Below the pieces are notes generated by a model. That model saw nothing but the letters and a program-made list of their open reading frames with translations. It searched no databases and was not told the origin of the DNA. Of a stretch of DNA of 58,972 nt, positions 8,584 through 17,257 are shown piece after piece (within the stretch, counting starts at the first letter, position 1; the number at the start of each line of letters is the position of its first letter). Position numbers and translations under genes: made by a program. Source of the stretch: Gemmatimonadota bacterium (GTDB taxonomy: Bacteria; Gemmatimonadota; Gemmatimonadetes; Longimicrobiales; Gaopeijiaceae); NCBI GenBank assembly GCA_029879725.1, contig JAOUPR010000011.1, positions 1 to 58,972 on the forward strand. Reading direction: 5' to 3'.

Positions 8584-8601
8584 ATGCACGTCTCGTGCCA
8601 A
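8584..8601 (-). promoter_or_regulatory. Sigma-54-like site or operator upstream of the Pal-like gene
   Basis: Read on the minus strand, TTGGCACG is followed with exact -24/-12 spacing by GTGCA, one mismatch from the sigma-54 consensus TTGCA. It would start a transcript about 42 bases before the ATG. The same bases hold a perfect dyad GCACG-N3-CGTGC (8586-8598), so a repressor or activator operator is an equally good reading. No rpoN is in the window. Confidence 0.3.
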
Positions 8602-8653
8602 CCCCCCGGAGGCCCCCGTGCCGGGAGCGGGCCACCGGCCGGCGATCGCTTCC

Positions 8654-8683
8654 TTGCTCCACCGGGGCGTTCCGCCGTAGTCT
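8654..8683 (+). promoter_or_regulatory. Weak candidate promoter for the FKBP lipoproteins
   Basis: TTGCTC (8654-8659) and TAGTCT (8678-8683) are separated by 18 bases, about 40 bases upstream of the first FKBP gene. Both boxes are imperfect. Confidence 0.3.
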
Positions 8684-8724
8684 CGAAGCTCGCGGAGTGA
8701 TGCACACCACCAAGGAGGACGTTC

Positions 8725-9222
8725 TTGGATCGACCGATTCGCAGCGCGGCGGGAAGGGTGGCCTCTCCGGCGGTGGTGGCGTGCCTGGTGGCGGTCGTGT
8801 CCGGATGCGCCGCGACTCCCTGGGAGGGCTCGGAACTGGACCCGGCGCGGGTCACCTTCGCTCCGGAGTTGTCCGTGGACCTGGCCGCCATGGACCGTAC
8901 CCCGTCCGGGTTGTACGTGCAGGATCTGAACGAGGGAACGGGACCCGTCGCAACCCGCACGGGCCTGGTGTCGGTGCACTACGTCGGTTGGCTCCCCGAC
9001 GGGACCGTGTTCGACACGAGCGTAGGTGGAGATCCCATGCACTTCCGCCTGGGCGGCAACGAGGTCATCAAGGGGTGGAACGAGGGGATCCCCGGGATGA
9101 AGGTCGGTGGCCGCAGGCGCCTGGTCGTGCGCCCGGGGCTGGCCTACGGCTCGCGAAGCGTGGGACGCGTCCCGTCCGGCGCCACCTTGGTGTTCGAGCT
9201 CCAATTGGTGGAGGTACGCTGA
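8725..9222 (+). CDS. FKBP-type peptidyl-prolyl isomerase lipoprotein (copy 1)
   Basis: FKBP-type isomerases catalyse cis-trans isomerisation of X-Pro bonds during protein folding. The 165 residues comprise a lipoprotein signal (lipobox VVSGC, Cys28), a short linker and one FKBP domain from about residue 70 to the end, with VSVHYVGWLPDGTVFDTS, GWNEGIPGMKVGGRRRLVVRP and LAYGSR, all family signatures. The start is a TTG at 8725 supported by AAGGAGG six bases upstream (8712-8718). It should act in the periplasm, anchored to a membrane. The next gene is a clear paralogue with the same design, including the DLAxMxR-SGxYxQDL linker segment, so the pair arose by tandem duplication. Confidence 0.92.
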   Translation: MDRPIRSAAGRVASPAVVACLVAVVSGCAATPWEGSELDPARVTFAPELSVDLAAMDRTPSGLYVQDLNEGTGPVATRTGLVSVHYVGWLPDGTVFDTSVGGDPMHFRLGGNEVIKGWNEGIPGMKVGGRRRLVVRPGLAYGSRSVGRVPSGATLVFELQLVEVR

Positions 9223-9345
9223 CCGGGGAACGTCCGCGCTCGGCTGCTGTATTCCGTGGGAAGCCAGGCGGGCGGGCCTCCTCCTCGCGGGAGGGGGGCC
9301 GCGGTGGGGCAACCGGCCCCCTTTCGCCCCAACCAGAAGGGACTC

Positions 9346-9837
9346 ATGACTGGAATGGACACCTTGCTGTATCGGACGGCCGGGGCAGGTACCTCCGCGG
9401 CGCTCCTCGTGATCGGGCTCGCGGCGTGCGGAGACACTCCCACGGACCCGACGGTGGACTTCGAGGTCATCGAGGAGGTCACCTTCGCGGATACGTTGGG
9501 GATCGACCTCGCCCAGATGACCCGCCTGTCTTCCGGGATGTACATCCAGGATCTGGTGGTGGGAGACAGTACGCTGGTGGCCGTCGGGGACTACCTCGAC
9601 GTGGCGTACAGCGGGTGGCTCAAGGACGGGACGCGCTTCGACTCGGGCACGTTCTCCTTCCTCCTGGGTGGGGGGCAGGTGATCCAGGGCTTCGACCAGG
9701 GCGTGATCGGAATGCGGGTGGGCGGGAAGCGGAAGCTCGTCATCCCCCCCGCGCTGGGGTACGGATCCCGGGACATGGGGATCATCCCCCCCGGTTCGAT
9801 CCTGGTCTTCGACGTGGAGATCCTCGGCATCCAGTGA
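9346..9837 (+). CDS. FKBP-type peptidyl-prolyl isomerase lipoprotein (copy 2)
   Basis: Paralogue of the preceding gene, 163 residues. It has a lipobox GLAAC with Cys28 and one FKBP domain (LDVAYSGWLKDGTRFDS, GFDQGVIGMRVGGKRKLVIPP, LGYGSRDMG). ATG 9346 is chosen because AAGGGA precedes it at suitable distance and it gives a normal signal peptide; upstream in-frame codons would place charged residues before the signal. The two copies differ in loop residues around the active-site pocket (HYVGW versus AYSGW), suggesting different client preference, which is inference. A 123-base gap without a clear promoter separates them. The gene is convergent with dcd. Confidence 0.92.
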   Translation: MTGMDTLLYRTAGAGTSAALLVIGLAACGDTPTDPTVDFEVIEEVTFADTLGIDLAQMTRLSSGMYIQDLVVGDSTLVAVGDYLDVAYSGWLKDGTRFDSGTFSFLLGGGQVIQGFDQGVIGMRVGGKRKLVIPPALGYGSRDMGIIPPGSILVFDVEILGIQ

Positions 9838-9843
9838 GGGAAC

Positions 9844-9877
9844 ACCCTCCCCGGGGCCGCTACATCCTGGGGAGGGT
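9844..9877 (+). terminator. Inverted repeat at the convergent FKBP/dcd 3' ends
   Basis: ACCCTCCCC (9844-9852) pairs with GGGGAGGGT (9869-9877) across a 16-base loop. The dcd stop codon (9860-9862) lies inside the loop, and the right arm is dcd coding sequence. There is no T run, so termination activity is uncertain. Confidence 0.35.
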
Positions 9878-10414
9878 GACGCCCACCTGGTTCTGGTACT
9901 TCCCCTTCCGGTCGGCGTACGCGACCTCCGGCTCTTCGTCTCCCTCGAAGAAGAGGAGCTGGGCGATCCCCTCGTTGGCGTAGATCTTGGCGGGGAGCGG
10001 AGTGGTGTTGGAGATCTCCAGCGTGAGGTACCCCTCCCACGTCGGCTCCAGCGGGGTGACGTTCACGATGATCCCGCAGCGGGCGTAGGTGCTCTTTCCC
10101 AGGCACACCACCAGGACGTCACGGGGGATGCGGAAGTACTCCGTGGTGCGGGCCAGCGCGAAGGAGTTGGGCGGGATGATGCACTGGTCCTCGTTGATGT
10201 CCACGAACGACCGGTCGTCGAAGTCCTTGGGGTCCACCACCACGTGATGGACGTTGGTGAAGACCTTGAACTCCGGGGCCACCCGGATGTCGTATCCGTA
10301 GGAGGAGAGCCCATAGGAGATGACGCCCTCGCGGACCTGACCGGCCTCGAAGGGTTCGATCATCCGGTGCTCCTGGGCCATCCTGCGAATCCACTTGTCA
10401 CACTTGATGGGCAT
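9860..10414 (-). CDS. dcd: dCTP deaminase
   Basis: Dcd deaminates dCTP to dUTP (or to dUMP in bifunctional homologues), feeding thymidylate synthesis. The 184-residue protein has the trimeric dUTPase-like fold signatures: [12 protein letters not shown] near the N-terminus, [32 protein letters not shown] in which the STYAR segment and the catalytic Glu of the EP(T)WEG region are recognisable, and the ending [19 protein letters not shown] typical of the shorter bacterial group. It is encoded divergently from nuoA across a 214-base gap. Whether it also has dUTPase activity cannot be decided here. Confidence 0.92.
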   Translation of the reverse strand: MPIKCDKWIRRMAQEHRMIEPFEAGQVREGVISYGLSSYGYDIRVAPEFKVFTNVHHVVVDPKDFDDRSFVDINEDQCIIPPNSFALARTTEYFRIPRDVLVVCLGKSTYARCGIIVNVTPLEPTWEGYLTLEISNTTPLPAKIYANEGIAQLLFFEGDEEPEVAYADRKGKYQNQVGVTLPRM

Positions 10415-10556
10415 GGTACGCCGTGGGGTTCGTGTGGGACTTCGACTTCTCGGATGCGAGCCACCGCTACAGCGGCCGGGCGGGGAGCCGAAGATTACCG
10501 TATGCCGGTGGGGAGGGCAAACCCGTCCGGGAGGTGGAAAATCGGGCCTTCCGCGC

Positions 10557-10586
10557 TTGACACTTCTCCCGCTGCTCGGATACCTT
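10557..10586 (+). promoter_or_regulatory. Probable promoter of the nuo operon
   Basis: TTGACA (10557-10562), 18 bases, TACCTT (10581-10586). It lies about 40 bases upstream of the nuoA ATG in the 10415-10628 divergent gap, whose remaining bases show no other feature. Confidence 0.6.
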
Positions 10587-10628
10587 CCGGCGTCCTTACG
10601 TGAACGATTTCACAAACCCTGGCGAGCC

Positions 10629-10985
10629 ATGTCGGGAGCTTATCTCCCCCTTCTTCTGCTCTTCAGCATCTCGGTGGTGAACGCCGTGGGAATGGCGGTC
10701 GCTACGCACGTCTTGAACCCCTACCGCCCGACGCCACAGAAGGAGATGCCGTACGAGTCCGGGATGATCCCCCTGGGGGATACCCGTGCCCGCTTCTCCG
10801 TGAAGTTCTACATGGTGGCCATCAGCTTCATCGTCTTCGATCTGGAGACGGTGTTCCTGGTGCCGTGGGCCGTTCAGATGCGTGAGCTGGGTTGGAGCGT
10901 CTTCGTGGCCATGCTCATCTTCGTGGCCGTCCTCGCCGTGGGGCTCCTGTACGAGTGGAAGAAGGGAGGTCTCGAGTGGGACTGA
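10629..10985 (+). CDS. nuoA: NADH-quinone oxidoreductase subunit A
   Basis: NuoA is a small membrane subunit of complex I at the junction between the peripheral and membrane arms. The 118 residues form three hydrophobic helices, and the conserved loop [25 protein letters not shown] and [12 protein letters not shown] are diagnostic. ATG 10629 gives the normal family length. It opens a colinear nuoA-N cluster of all 14 genes, and its stop lies ten bases inside nuoB. Confidence 0.96.
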   Translation: MSGAYLPLLLLFSISVVNAVGMAVATHVLNPYRPTPQKEMPYESGMIPLGDTRARFSVKFYMVAISFIVFDLETVFLVPWAVQMRELGWSVFVAMLIFVAVLAVGLLYEWKKGGLEWD

Positions 10986-11644
10986 TAGACAGGACCAGAG
11001 GTATCTTCGTCGGCCCGGAAGCCCCCACCTTCCTCACCACGAAGCTGGACTTCTTCGTCAACTGGGCGCGCCGGAACTCGTTGTGGCCCATGCCCTTCGG
11101 GACCGCCTGCTGCGCCATCGAGATGATGGCGTCGGCGGCCTCCAACTACGACCTGTCGCGCTTCGGGATGGAGCGGATGTCGTTCAGCCCCCGCCAGGCC
11201 GACGTGCTCATCTGCGCCGGGCGGGTTCCCTACAAGCTCGCGCCGGTGCTGCGCCGCGTCTGGGACCAGATGCCGCAGCCCAAGTGGAGCATCTCCATGG
11301 GCGCGTGTGCCTCGTCGGGCGGCGTGTTCGACGTCTACTCCATGGTCCAGGGGATCGACACGATCATCCCGGTGGACGTGTACATCCCGGGGTGTCCGCC
11401 CCGGCCCGAGGCCCTCATCTACGGCCTCATGATGATCCAGGAGAAGATCCGGCAGGAGTCCCTCAACGACCACTACGCGCTCCGGTCCGAGGATCCGGCG
11501 ACGGTGGCCCGTCCCCGTGCCGCCGGCGAGGAGTTGGTGGGTCTCACGGGGCCCTTCGGGAACTCGACGCAGCAGGACCGGCTCTCCGGCCTGGCCGTGA
11601 CCCCGGCCGCCTTCCCCTCAGACGATCCTTCCTCGGACTTCTAG
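10976..11644 (+). CDS. nuoB: NADH-quinone oxidoreductase subunit B
   Basis: NuoB carries the terminal [4Fe-4S] cluster N2 that reduces quinone. The adjacent-cysteine motif [10 protein letters not shown] (a hallmark of this subunit), the CASSGG motif and the [12 protein letters not shown] motif are all present. The GTG at 10976, overlapping nuoA by ten bases and preceded by GGGAGGT, gives MGLIDRTRG and 222 residues. The roughly 50-residue C-terminal extension after NDHYALRS is longer than in E. coli, low in complexity, and of unknown role. Confidence 0.95.
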   Translation: MGLIDRTRGIFVGPEAPTFLTTKLDFFVNWARRNSLWPMPFGTACCAIEMMASAASNYDLSRFGMERMSFSPRQADVLICAGRVPYKLAPVLRRVWDQMPQPKWSISMGACASSGGVFDVYSMVQGIDTIIPVDVYIPGCPPRPEALIYGLMMIQEKIRQESLNDHYALRSEDPATVARPRAAGEELVGLTGPFGNSTQQDRLSGLAVTPAAFPSDDPSSDF

Positions 11645-11645
11645 C

Positions 11646-12362
11646 ATGAGCGACGAATCCAGGAGTGGTCTCGACGCCGTCGACGAGGGGGTTCTCGTCG
11701 AGGGCGCGGCCAGCCCGTACAACGAAGCGCCCCCCGAGGCCCGGAACGACCACGCCTCCGTGGCCGCCCTCTACCAGCGGTTCGGTGGCGCGGTGGTACG
11801 ACATCAGGTGAACGCCGGCGGACAACACGTGGTCTTCGTCGACCCGTCCCGGAGCCTGGAGATCCTCACGTGGCTCCGTGACGACGCGGAGCACCGTTAC
11901 GACATGTGCTCCGACGTCACCGCGGTGGACTACGGAGCGGGACGTCCGGTCAACGTGGTGTACCAGCTCTTCTCGACGACCCACAAGCGGGCCCTCCGTG
12001 TCCGGTGCGAACTGCCGCTGGACGCCCTCGAGATCGACTCGGTCATGCCCCTCTGGAAGGGCGTCGATTGGCTCGAGCGCGAGGTGTTCGACCTCTTCGG
12101 GATCACCTTCCGCGGACACCCGGATCTCCGGAGGATCCTCATGCCCCACGACTATGCCGAGGGGTACCCGTTGCGGAAGGACTTCCCGCTTCGTGGCCGG
12201 TTCTCCCGTGAGGAGCAGACCCGCCGGGCCCTCAACCAGGATCCGGAGAGATTCTACATCCCCGAGGAGTTCGAGGTGGGCGGGGCGGTGCAGGAAGTGC
12301 GCCTTCCCCCGGTGAACGTGACCGCCGCGCCGGACCGAGGCACGACGGCGGGCGAGAGCTGA
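11646..12362 (+). CDS. nuoC: NADH-quinone oxidoreductase subunit C
   Basis: NuoC (30-kDa subunit) lies in the connecting part of the peripheral arm. The 238-residue protein has the family core HRYDMCSDVTAVDYG, then the signature WLEREVFDLFGITFRGHPDLRRILMP and YPLRKDFPLRGR. About 45 N-terminal residues are a poorly conserved acidic extension. It is a separate gene rather than a NuoCD fusion as in E. coli. Start ATG is one base after the nuoB stop. Confidence 0.95.
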   Translation: MSDESRSGLDAVDEGVLVEGAASPYNEAPPEARNDHASVAALYQRFGGAVVRHQVNAGGQHVVFVDPSRSLEILTWLRDDAEHRYDMCSDVTAVDYGAGRPVNVVYQLFSTTHKRALRVRCELPLDALEIDSVMPLWKGVDWLEREVFDLFGITFRGHPDLRRILMPHDYAEGYPLRKDFPLRGRFSREEQTRRALNQDPERFYIPEEFEVGGAVQEVRLPPVNVTAAPDRGTTAGES

Positions 12363-12390
12363 CGCGACTTCCATCGGAATCAGGCAAGCC

Positions 12391-13671
12391 ATGACGCAGA
12401 AGACAGTGGAGTTCGCGGTAGGCCGGAACCCCGAGATGGGGGTGGACGGGCGTCCCGTCCCGAGCCCCGTGGCCCCCTTCGACATCCCCGAGCCCGATCT
12501 GGACTCGGAGCACATGCTCATCAACATCGGCCCGCAGCACCCGGCGACTCACGGGGTGCTCCGGCTGGTGTGCGAGTTGGACGGCGAGACGGTGGTGCGG
12601 GTGATCCCGCACATCGGGTATCTCCACTCCTCCTTCGAGAAGCTCGGCGAGTACCGCACCTGGAACCAGGTGGTGCCCCTCACCGACCGGATGGACTATC
12701 TGGCGCCCCTCATCTACAACTGCGCCTACGTGATGTCCGTGGAGAAGCTCATGGGGATCGAGGTCACCGAGCGCTGCAAGGTGACCCGGGTGATCCTCAT
12801 GGAGATGGATCGCATCTTCGGCCATCTCCTCTGGCTGGGAACCACGGCCATCGACGTGGGGGCCTTCACGCCCTTCCTGTACTCCTTCCAGGAGCGCGAG
12901 CGGATCTACAAGCTCCACGAGGCCTATACCGGGGCGCGCATCACCACGTCGGCCACCCGCGTGGGCGGGATGATGGCCGATCTTCCCGAGGGGTGGACCC
13001 AGGGGCTGAAGGACTTCCTGGACACCTTCCCCGACACACTCGCCGAGGTGGACAGTCTGCTGACGTGCAGCGGGATCCACATCGGGCGAACCCAGGGCGT
13101 GGGGGTGATCACCGCCGAGGAGGCGGTCAACTACGGCCTCACGGGCGCCAACCTCCGCGCCACCGGCGCCGACTACGACGTGCGCAAGGACCAGCCCTAC
13201 TACGACTACGAGACCTACGACTTCCAGGTCCCGGTGGGTCAGCACGGCGACTGCTACGACCGCTACCTGGTCCGGATGGAGGAGATGCGGCAGAGCGTGG
13301 CCATCCTGCGCCAGGCGCTGGACCGCCTCCCCGGGGGCCCCATGAACGTGGACGACCCCCGTATCAGCCTCCCCTCCAAGACCGACTGCATGTCGGACAT
13401 GGAGAGCATGATCCACCACTTCAAGCTCATCACCGAAGGCATTCCGGCTCCCGAGGGAGACTGCTACTCGGCGGTGGAGGCCTCCAAGGGCGAGCTGGGG
13501 ATGTACGTGGTGGCCGAGGAGGGGAGCACCAAGCCGGTTCGGTGGCGGGTGCGCCCTCCGTCTTTCGTGAATCTCTCGGCCATCTCCAAGCTGGCCGAAG
13601 GGCACCTGGTCTCGGACCTGATCATGATCAACGCGAGCCTCGACATCGTTCTGGGGGAGATCGACCGATGA
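12391..13671 (+). CDS. nuoD: NADH-quinone oxidoreductase subunit D
   Basis: NuoD (49-kDa subunit) forms the quinone-binding pocket with NuoB. The 426 residues include NIGPQHPATHGVLRLV with the conserved pocket histidine, HIGYLHSSFEKLGEYRTW, and the C-terminal RVRPPSFVNLSAISKLAEGH and DLIMINASLDIVLGEIDR. The sequence is full length after a ~40-residue N-terminal extension. The stop overlaps the nuoE start (ATGA at 13668-13671). Confidence 0.96.
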   Translation: MTQKTVEFAVGRNPEMGVDGRPVPSPVAPFDIPEPDLDSEHMLINIGPQHPATHGVLRLVCELDGETVVRVIPHIGYLHSSFEKLGEYRTWNQVVPLTDRMDYLAPLIYNCAYVMSVEKLMGIEVTERCKVTRVILMEMDRIFGHLLWLGTTAIDVGAFTPFLYSFQERERIYKLHEAYTGARITTSATRVGGMMADLPEGWTQGLKDFLDTFPDTLAEVDSLLTCSGIHIGRTQGVGVITAEEAVNYGLTGANLRATGADYDVRKDQPYYDYETYDFQVPVGQHGDCYDRYLVRMEEMRQSVAILRQALDRLPGGPMNVDDPRISLPSKTDCMSDMESMIHHFKLITEGIPAPEGDCYSAVEASKGELGMYVVAEEGSTKPVRWRVRPPSFVNLSAISKLAEGHLVSDLIMINASLDIVLGEIDR

Positions 13672-14330
13672 GTGAGATCCCCTTCAAGAACCCTGGCTGG
13701 GCCGGGAACACCGGCGAATTCGATCTTACGGAGGAACAGGTCCGGGGGGACGACCTGGTGGGGAAGCGTCCCGTGGACGGCGGGCACCCGTCGGGTGCCG
13801 CGAGCTATCCCTACATGGTGGCCGACCGGAATCCCGACGCGACCCTCTTCGAGGGCCCCTACCGGGAGCGCTTCGAGAAGATCCTGTCGCGCTACCCCGA
13901 CAAGCAGGCGGCGCTCCTCCCCACGTTGGGGTTGGCCCAGGAGATTCGCGGGCACGTGAGCCCCGAGTCCATGGACCGCGTGGCGGAACTCCTGGAGCTG
14001 TCGCCCGCCTACGTGCGCGGTGTGGCCACCTTCTACACCATGTACAACAAGCAGGCGGTGGGTCGTCACCTGATCCAGGTCTGCACGAACGTTTCATGCA
14101 ATCTCTGCGGTGCCGACGAGGTGCTCGAAGCGTTCCTCCGCTACAACGACGTCGAGCCGGGAGAGACCACCGAGGACGGGAACTTCACGGTCATCGAGGC
14201 GGAGTGCCTCGCGGCGTGCGGATTTCCCACCTGTGTCCAGATCAACTCCCGCTACTACGAGAACGTGACGCCCACCGACGTGCCCGGCATCATCGAGGCG
14301 CTCCGGTCGGGAAAGGCCGGGGAGAGGTAG
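13668..14330 (+). CDS. nuoE: NADH-quinone oxidoreductase subunit E
   Basis: NuoE (24-kDa subunit) binds the off-path [2Fe-2S] cluster N1a in the NADH-dehydrogenase module. The ligand motifs CTNVSCNLCG and CLAACGFP are visible. At 220 residues it is longer than the usual ~160-170, because about 60 residues precede the conserved start region (YRERFEKILSRYPDKQAALLPTL). ATG 13668 overlaps the nuoD stop, which favours the long form, but initiation further in cannot be excluded. Confidence 0.94.
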   Translation: MSEIPFKNPGWAGNTGEFDLTEEQVRGDDLVGKRPVDGGHPSGAASYPYMVADRNPDATLFEGPYRERFEKILSRYPDKQAALLPTLGLAQEIRGHVSPESMDRVAELLELSPAYVRGVATFYTMYNKQAVGRHLIQVCTNVSCNLCGADEVLEAFLRYNDVEPGETTEDGNFTVIEAECLAACGFPTCVQINSRYYENVTPTDVPGIIEALRSGKAGER

Positions 14331-14331
14331 G

Positions 14332-15621
14332 ATGGCGTACCCGTACGTATCGGACCGCGAGGTCCGGGTCCTGAGCCGGTACTTCGGCGATCCCATGGCG
14401 CGCCGCGTCGACACCTACGTCGAGCGCGGAGGCTACCAGGCGGCGAAGAAGGCCTTCGAGATGGGGCCCGACGCCGTCATCGAAGAGGTGAAGTCCTCCG
14501 GGCTGCGGGGAAGGGGGGGCGCGGGGTTCCCCACGGGCGTGAAGTGGTCCTTCATGCCCAAGGAGCCCACCCGGCCCCACTACCTCCTCTGCAACGCCGA
14601 CGAGTCGGAGCCCGGTACCTTCAAGGACCGCGAGCTCATCCGGTGGGATCCGCATCAGCTCATCGAGGGCGTGCTCATCGGGGCCTTCGCCATCCGCGCC
14701 AAGCAGGCCTACATCTACTGCCGGGGTGAGTTCTTCGAGACCACCCAGGTGCTGGCACGGGCCCTGGAGGACGCGTACGCGAAGGGATACGTGGGGAAGA
14801 ACATCCAGGGGAGCGGGGTCGACATCGACATCACCGTCCACCTCGGAGGCGGGGCCTACATCTGCGGTGAGGAGACGGCCCTCATGAACTCCCTGGAGGG
14901 ACGGCGCGGGACCCCTCGCGTGAAGCCGCCCTTCCCGGCGGCGGTGGGCGCGTTCGGGATGCCCACCACCATCAACAACGTGGAGACCCTGGCCGCCGTC
15001 CCCCACATCGTGAACAACGGAGGGGCGTGGTACCGGCAGTGGGGAACGGAGAAGAGCTCCGGGACCAAGCTCTTCTGCGTGAGCGGACACGTGAACAAGC
15101 CGGGGAACTACGAGCTCCCCCTGGGCTTCCCCCTCATGGACCTCATCAACGACGTCTGCGGGGGCGTGCGCGACGGGAACAAGCTCAAGGCGGTGATCCC
15201 GGGCGGATCTTCCGTTCCCATCCTCACGGCCGCGGAGTGTGACTGCGCCCTCTCCTACGAGGGTGTCCAGGAAGCGGGCTCCATGCTGGGGTGTGCTTCG
15301 GTCATCGTGATGGACGAGACCGCGGACATCGTCAAGCAGGTACGACGCATGGTCCAGTTCTACGCCCACGAGTCGTGCGGGCAGTGCACGCCCTGCCGTG
15401 AGGGAACGGCGTGGATGACCCGGATCCTGCGCCGGATCGAGGACGGACGTGGTGCCGAAGAGGATCTGGACACGCTCGTGGAGATGAGCCGCCAGATGAC
15501 GGGGACCACCATCTGCGTGCTGTCGGACTCGGCGGGCGCTCCCGTGGTGTCGTCCATCAACAAGTTCAAGGACGAGTATCTCGCCCTCATCCGGCGCGGT
15601 GAGCGCGTCGGGGTGGCATAG
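14332..15621 (+). CDS. nuoF: NADH-quinone oxidoreductase subunit F
   Basis: NuoF (51-kDa subunit) binds NADH, FMN and [4Fe-4S] cluster N3. The glycine-rich nucleotide site LRGRGGAGFPTGVKW, the FMN region NADESEPGTFKDRELI, the GAYICGEETALMNSLEG motif and the cluster motif ESCGQCTPCREGT are all intact. The 429-residue length is standard. It starts one base after the nuoE stop. Confidence 0.97.
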   Translation: MAYPYVSDREVRVLSRYFGDPMARRVDTYVERGGYQAAKKAFEMGPDAVIEEVKSSGLRGRGGAGFPTGVKWSFMPKEPTRPHYLLCNADESEPGTFKDRELIRWDPHQLIEGVLIGAFAIRAKQAYIYCRGEFFETTQVLARALEDAYAKGYVGKNIQGSGVDIDITVHLGGGAYICGEETALMNSLEGRRGTPRVKPPFPAAVGAFGMPTTINNVETLAAVPHIVNNGGAWYRQWGTEKSSGTKLFCVSGHVNKPGNYELPLGFPLMDLINDVCGGVRDGNKLKAVIPGGSSVPILTAAECDCALSYEGVQEAGSMLGCASVIVMDETADIVKQVRRMVQFYAHESCGQCTPCREGTAWMTRILRRIEDGRGAEEDLDTLVEMSRQMTGTTICVLSDSAGAPVVSSINKFKDEYLALIRRGERVGVA

Positions 15622-15648
15622 AGATGAAGAAGACCCGAGACGAGACGT

Positions 15649-17253
15649 ATGGCTGATACGCCCGCAACGGTTACCCTGACCATCGACGGTCGGGAAGTCA
15701 CCGTTCCCAAGGGAACGACCCTCCTGAAGGCCGCGACGGAGGCGGGGAAGGACGTCCCCCACTACTGCTACCACGACGGGCTCTCCTCACCCGCCCAGTG
15801 CCGGCTGTGCCTGGTGGAGGTGGAAGGGGCGCCCAAGCCCATGCCGTCGTGCGTGACCCAGGCCATGGACGGACAGGTGGTGCGCACCGAGTCCGAGCTG
15901 GCGCTGGACATGCGCAAGGGCGTCCTCGAGTTCTACCTGGTGAACCACCCCCTCGACTGTCCCATCTGCGACATGTCCGGGGAGTGCAACCTCCAGAACT
16001 ACGTCCACGAAGAGGGGCGCGAGCACGGCCGCTCCCGGGAGCCCAAGCGGGTCTTCGGGCGCGACGACTTCGGCGGCGACGTCCTCTACTACGGCGACCG
16101 CTGCGTCATGTGCACGCGCTGCGTCCGCTTCATGAGCGAGGTCGAACAGGACCATCGCCTCACGGTGGTGGAACGGGGGAGCCGCTCGGTCATCGACACC
16201 TTCTTCGAGGAGGGGTTGGAGGGAACGCACTGGCACGGGAACGTGGTGGACATCTGCCCCGTGGGTGCGCTGGTCTCCAAGGACTTCCTCTACAAGGCCC
16301 GCGCCTGGGACCTCACCCACACGCCGGGCGTCTGCCCGAACTGTTCGCAGGGGTGCAACATCGACCTCCACGTGCGCGACAACCTCGTGCAGCGCCTCAA
16401 GCCCAGGGAGAACCTGGAGGTCAACGCCTTCTGGATGTGCGACTACGGGCGCGGGAACTACGAGTGGATCAACCGTGGGGACCGTCTGGAGGCTCCACTG
16501 GTGCGGGAGGGAGGCTCCACCAGGGCCATGGGATGGAAGGACGCGCTGTCCCGCCTCCTCGCCGGGGTGGAGGGCGCGTCGGGGAAGGGGATCCGGGCGG
16601 TGGCCTCTCCCTTCAGCTCCAACGAGGACCTGGCCGCGCTGCGCGCGCTGGTGGACGAGTTCGGCGGGGGCGAGATCGTGTACCGCTCCGCGCGGGCGGA
16701 GGACGAGATCGTCCTGAAGGGGTTCCCCACGCTGGCACGGCGCCGTGACCTGGCACCCAACGGGAAGGGTGCCGACCTCCTGGGGATGAAGCGCGTGGGC
16801 GGCGACGACGCCACCGGCGGGCTGGAGGGCGTGGCCGGCCACGGCGGGATCGTCATCGTGCTCGGTGACGCCCTGGCGGACCAGGGCGCCGACTTCGGCT
16901 CCGCGGCCGCCCTCTACGTCTATCTGGGCGGGCACGGCGGCCCGGCCACCGCGAACGCGCACTTCGTGCTCCCCACCGCGACCTTCGCGGAGACGGAGGG
17001 GACCTTCACCAACTTCGAGGGGAGGGTGCAGCGCTTCGCTCCCGCCCTGGACGCTCCCGGCGCGTCCCGTCCGGCCTGGCTGGTGCTGAACGCGCTGGTG
17101 GCGGAACGGACCCAGGGAGAGGTGCCCCGTACGGCGGCCGCGGCCTTCGCCGTGGCGGGGACCAAGGCAGGGCCCTTCGCGGGGATGCGCTACGATGAGA
17201 TCGGACCCCGCGGTGCGGTGGTGAACGAGACCGTTTCGCTTTCGGGAGACTGA
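15649..17253 (+). CDS. nuoG: NADH-quinone oxidoreductase subunit G, short form
   Basis: NuoG carries the electron chain between NADH site and quinone. The N-terminal [2Fe-2S] motif (CYHDGLSSPAQCRLC), the His/Cys cluster motif (HPLDCPICDMSGECNLQ), and DRCVMCTRC with CPVGAL are intact. The CxxCxxxCx27C motif of the extra cluster N7 is also present (Cys229, Cys232, Cys236, Cys264). The protein is only 534 residues against roughly 780-910 in Thermus or E. coli. The molybdopterin-like domain is reduced internally, yet its tail (HFVLPTATFAETEGTFTNFEGRVQRF) remains. The frame is open throughout, so this is a real compact form and not a frameshift. Confidence 0.93.
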   Translation: MADTPATVTLTIDGREVTVPKGTTLLKAATEAGKDVPHYCYHDGLSSPAQCRLCLVEVEGAPKPMPSCVTQAMDGQVVRTESELALDMRKGVLEFYLVNHPLDCPICDMSGECNLQNYVHEEGREHGRSREPKRVFGRDDFGGDVLYYGDRCVMCTRCVRFMSEVEQDHRLTVVERGSRSVIDTFFEEGLEGTHWHGNVVDICPVGALVSKDFLYKARAWDLTHTPGVCPNCSQGCNIDLHVRDNLVQRLKPRENLEVNAFWMCDYGRGNYEWINRGDRLEAPLVREGGSTRAMGWKDALSRLLAGVEGASGKGIRAVASPFSSNEDLAALRALVDEFGGGEIVYRSARAEDEIVLKGFPTLARRRDLAPNGKGADLLGMKRVGGDDATGGLEGVAGHGGIVIVLGDALADQGADFGSAAALYVYLGGHGGPATANAHFVLPTATFAETEGTFTNFEGRVQRFAPALDAPGASRPAWLVLNALVAERTQGEVPRTAAAAFAVAGTKAGPFAGMRYDEIGPRGAVVNETVSLSGD

Positions 17254-17257
17254 CCGG

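Noticed and set aside
15649-17253. NuoG as a frameshifted or truncated pseudogene
   Set aside because: The N-terminal cluster motifs and the C-terminal family segment lie in one uninterrupted frame, and junctions with nuoF and nuoH are tight.
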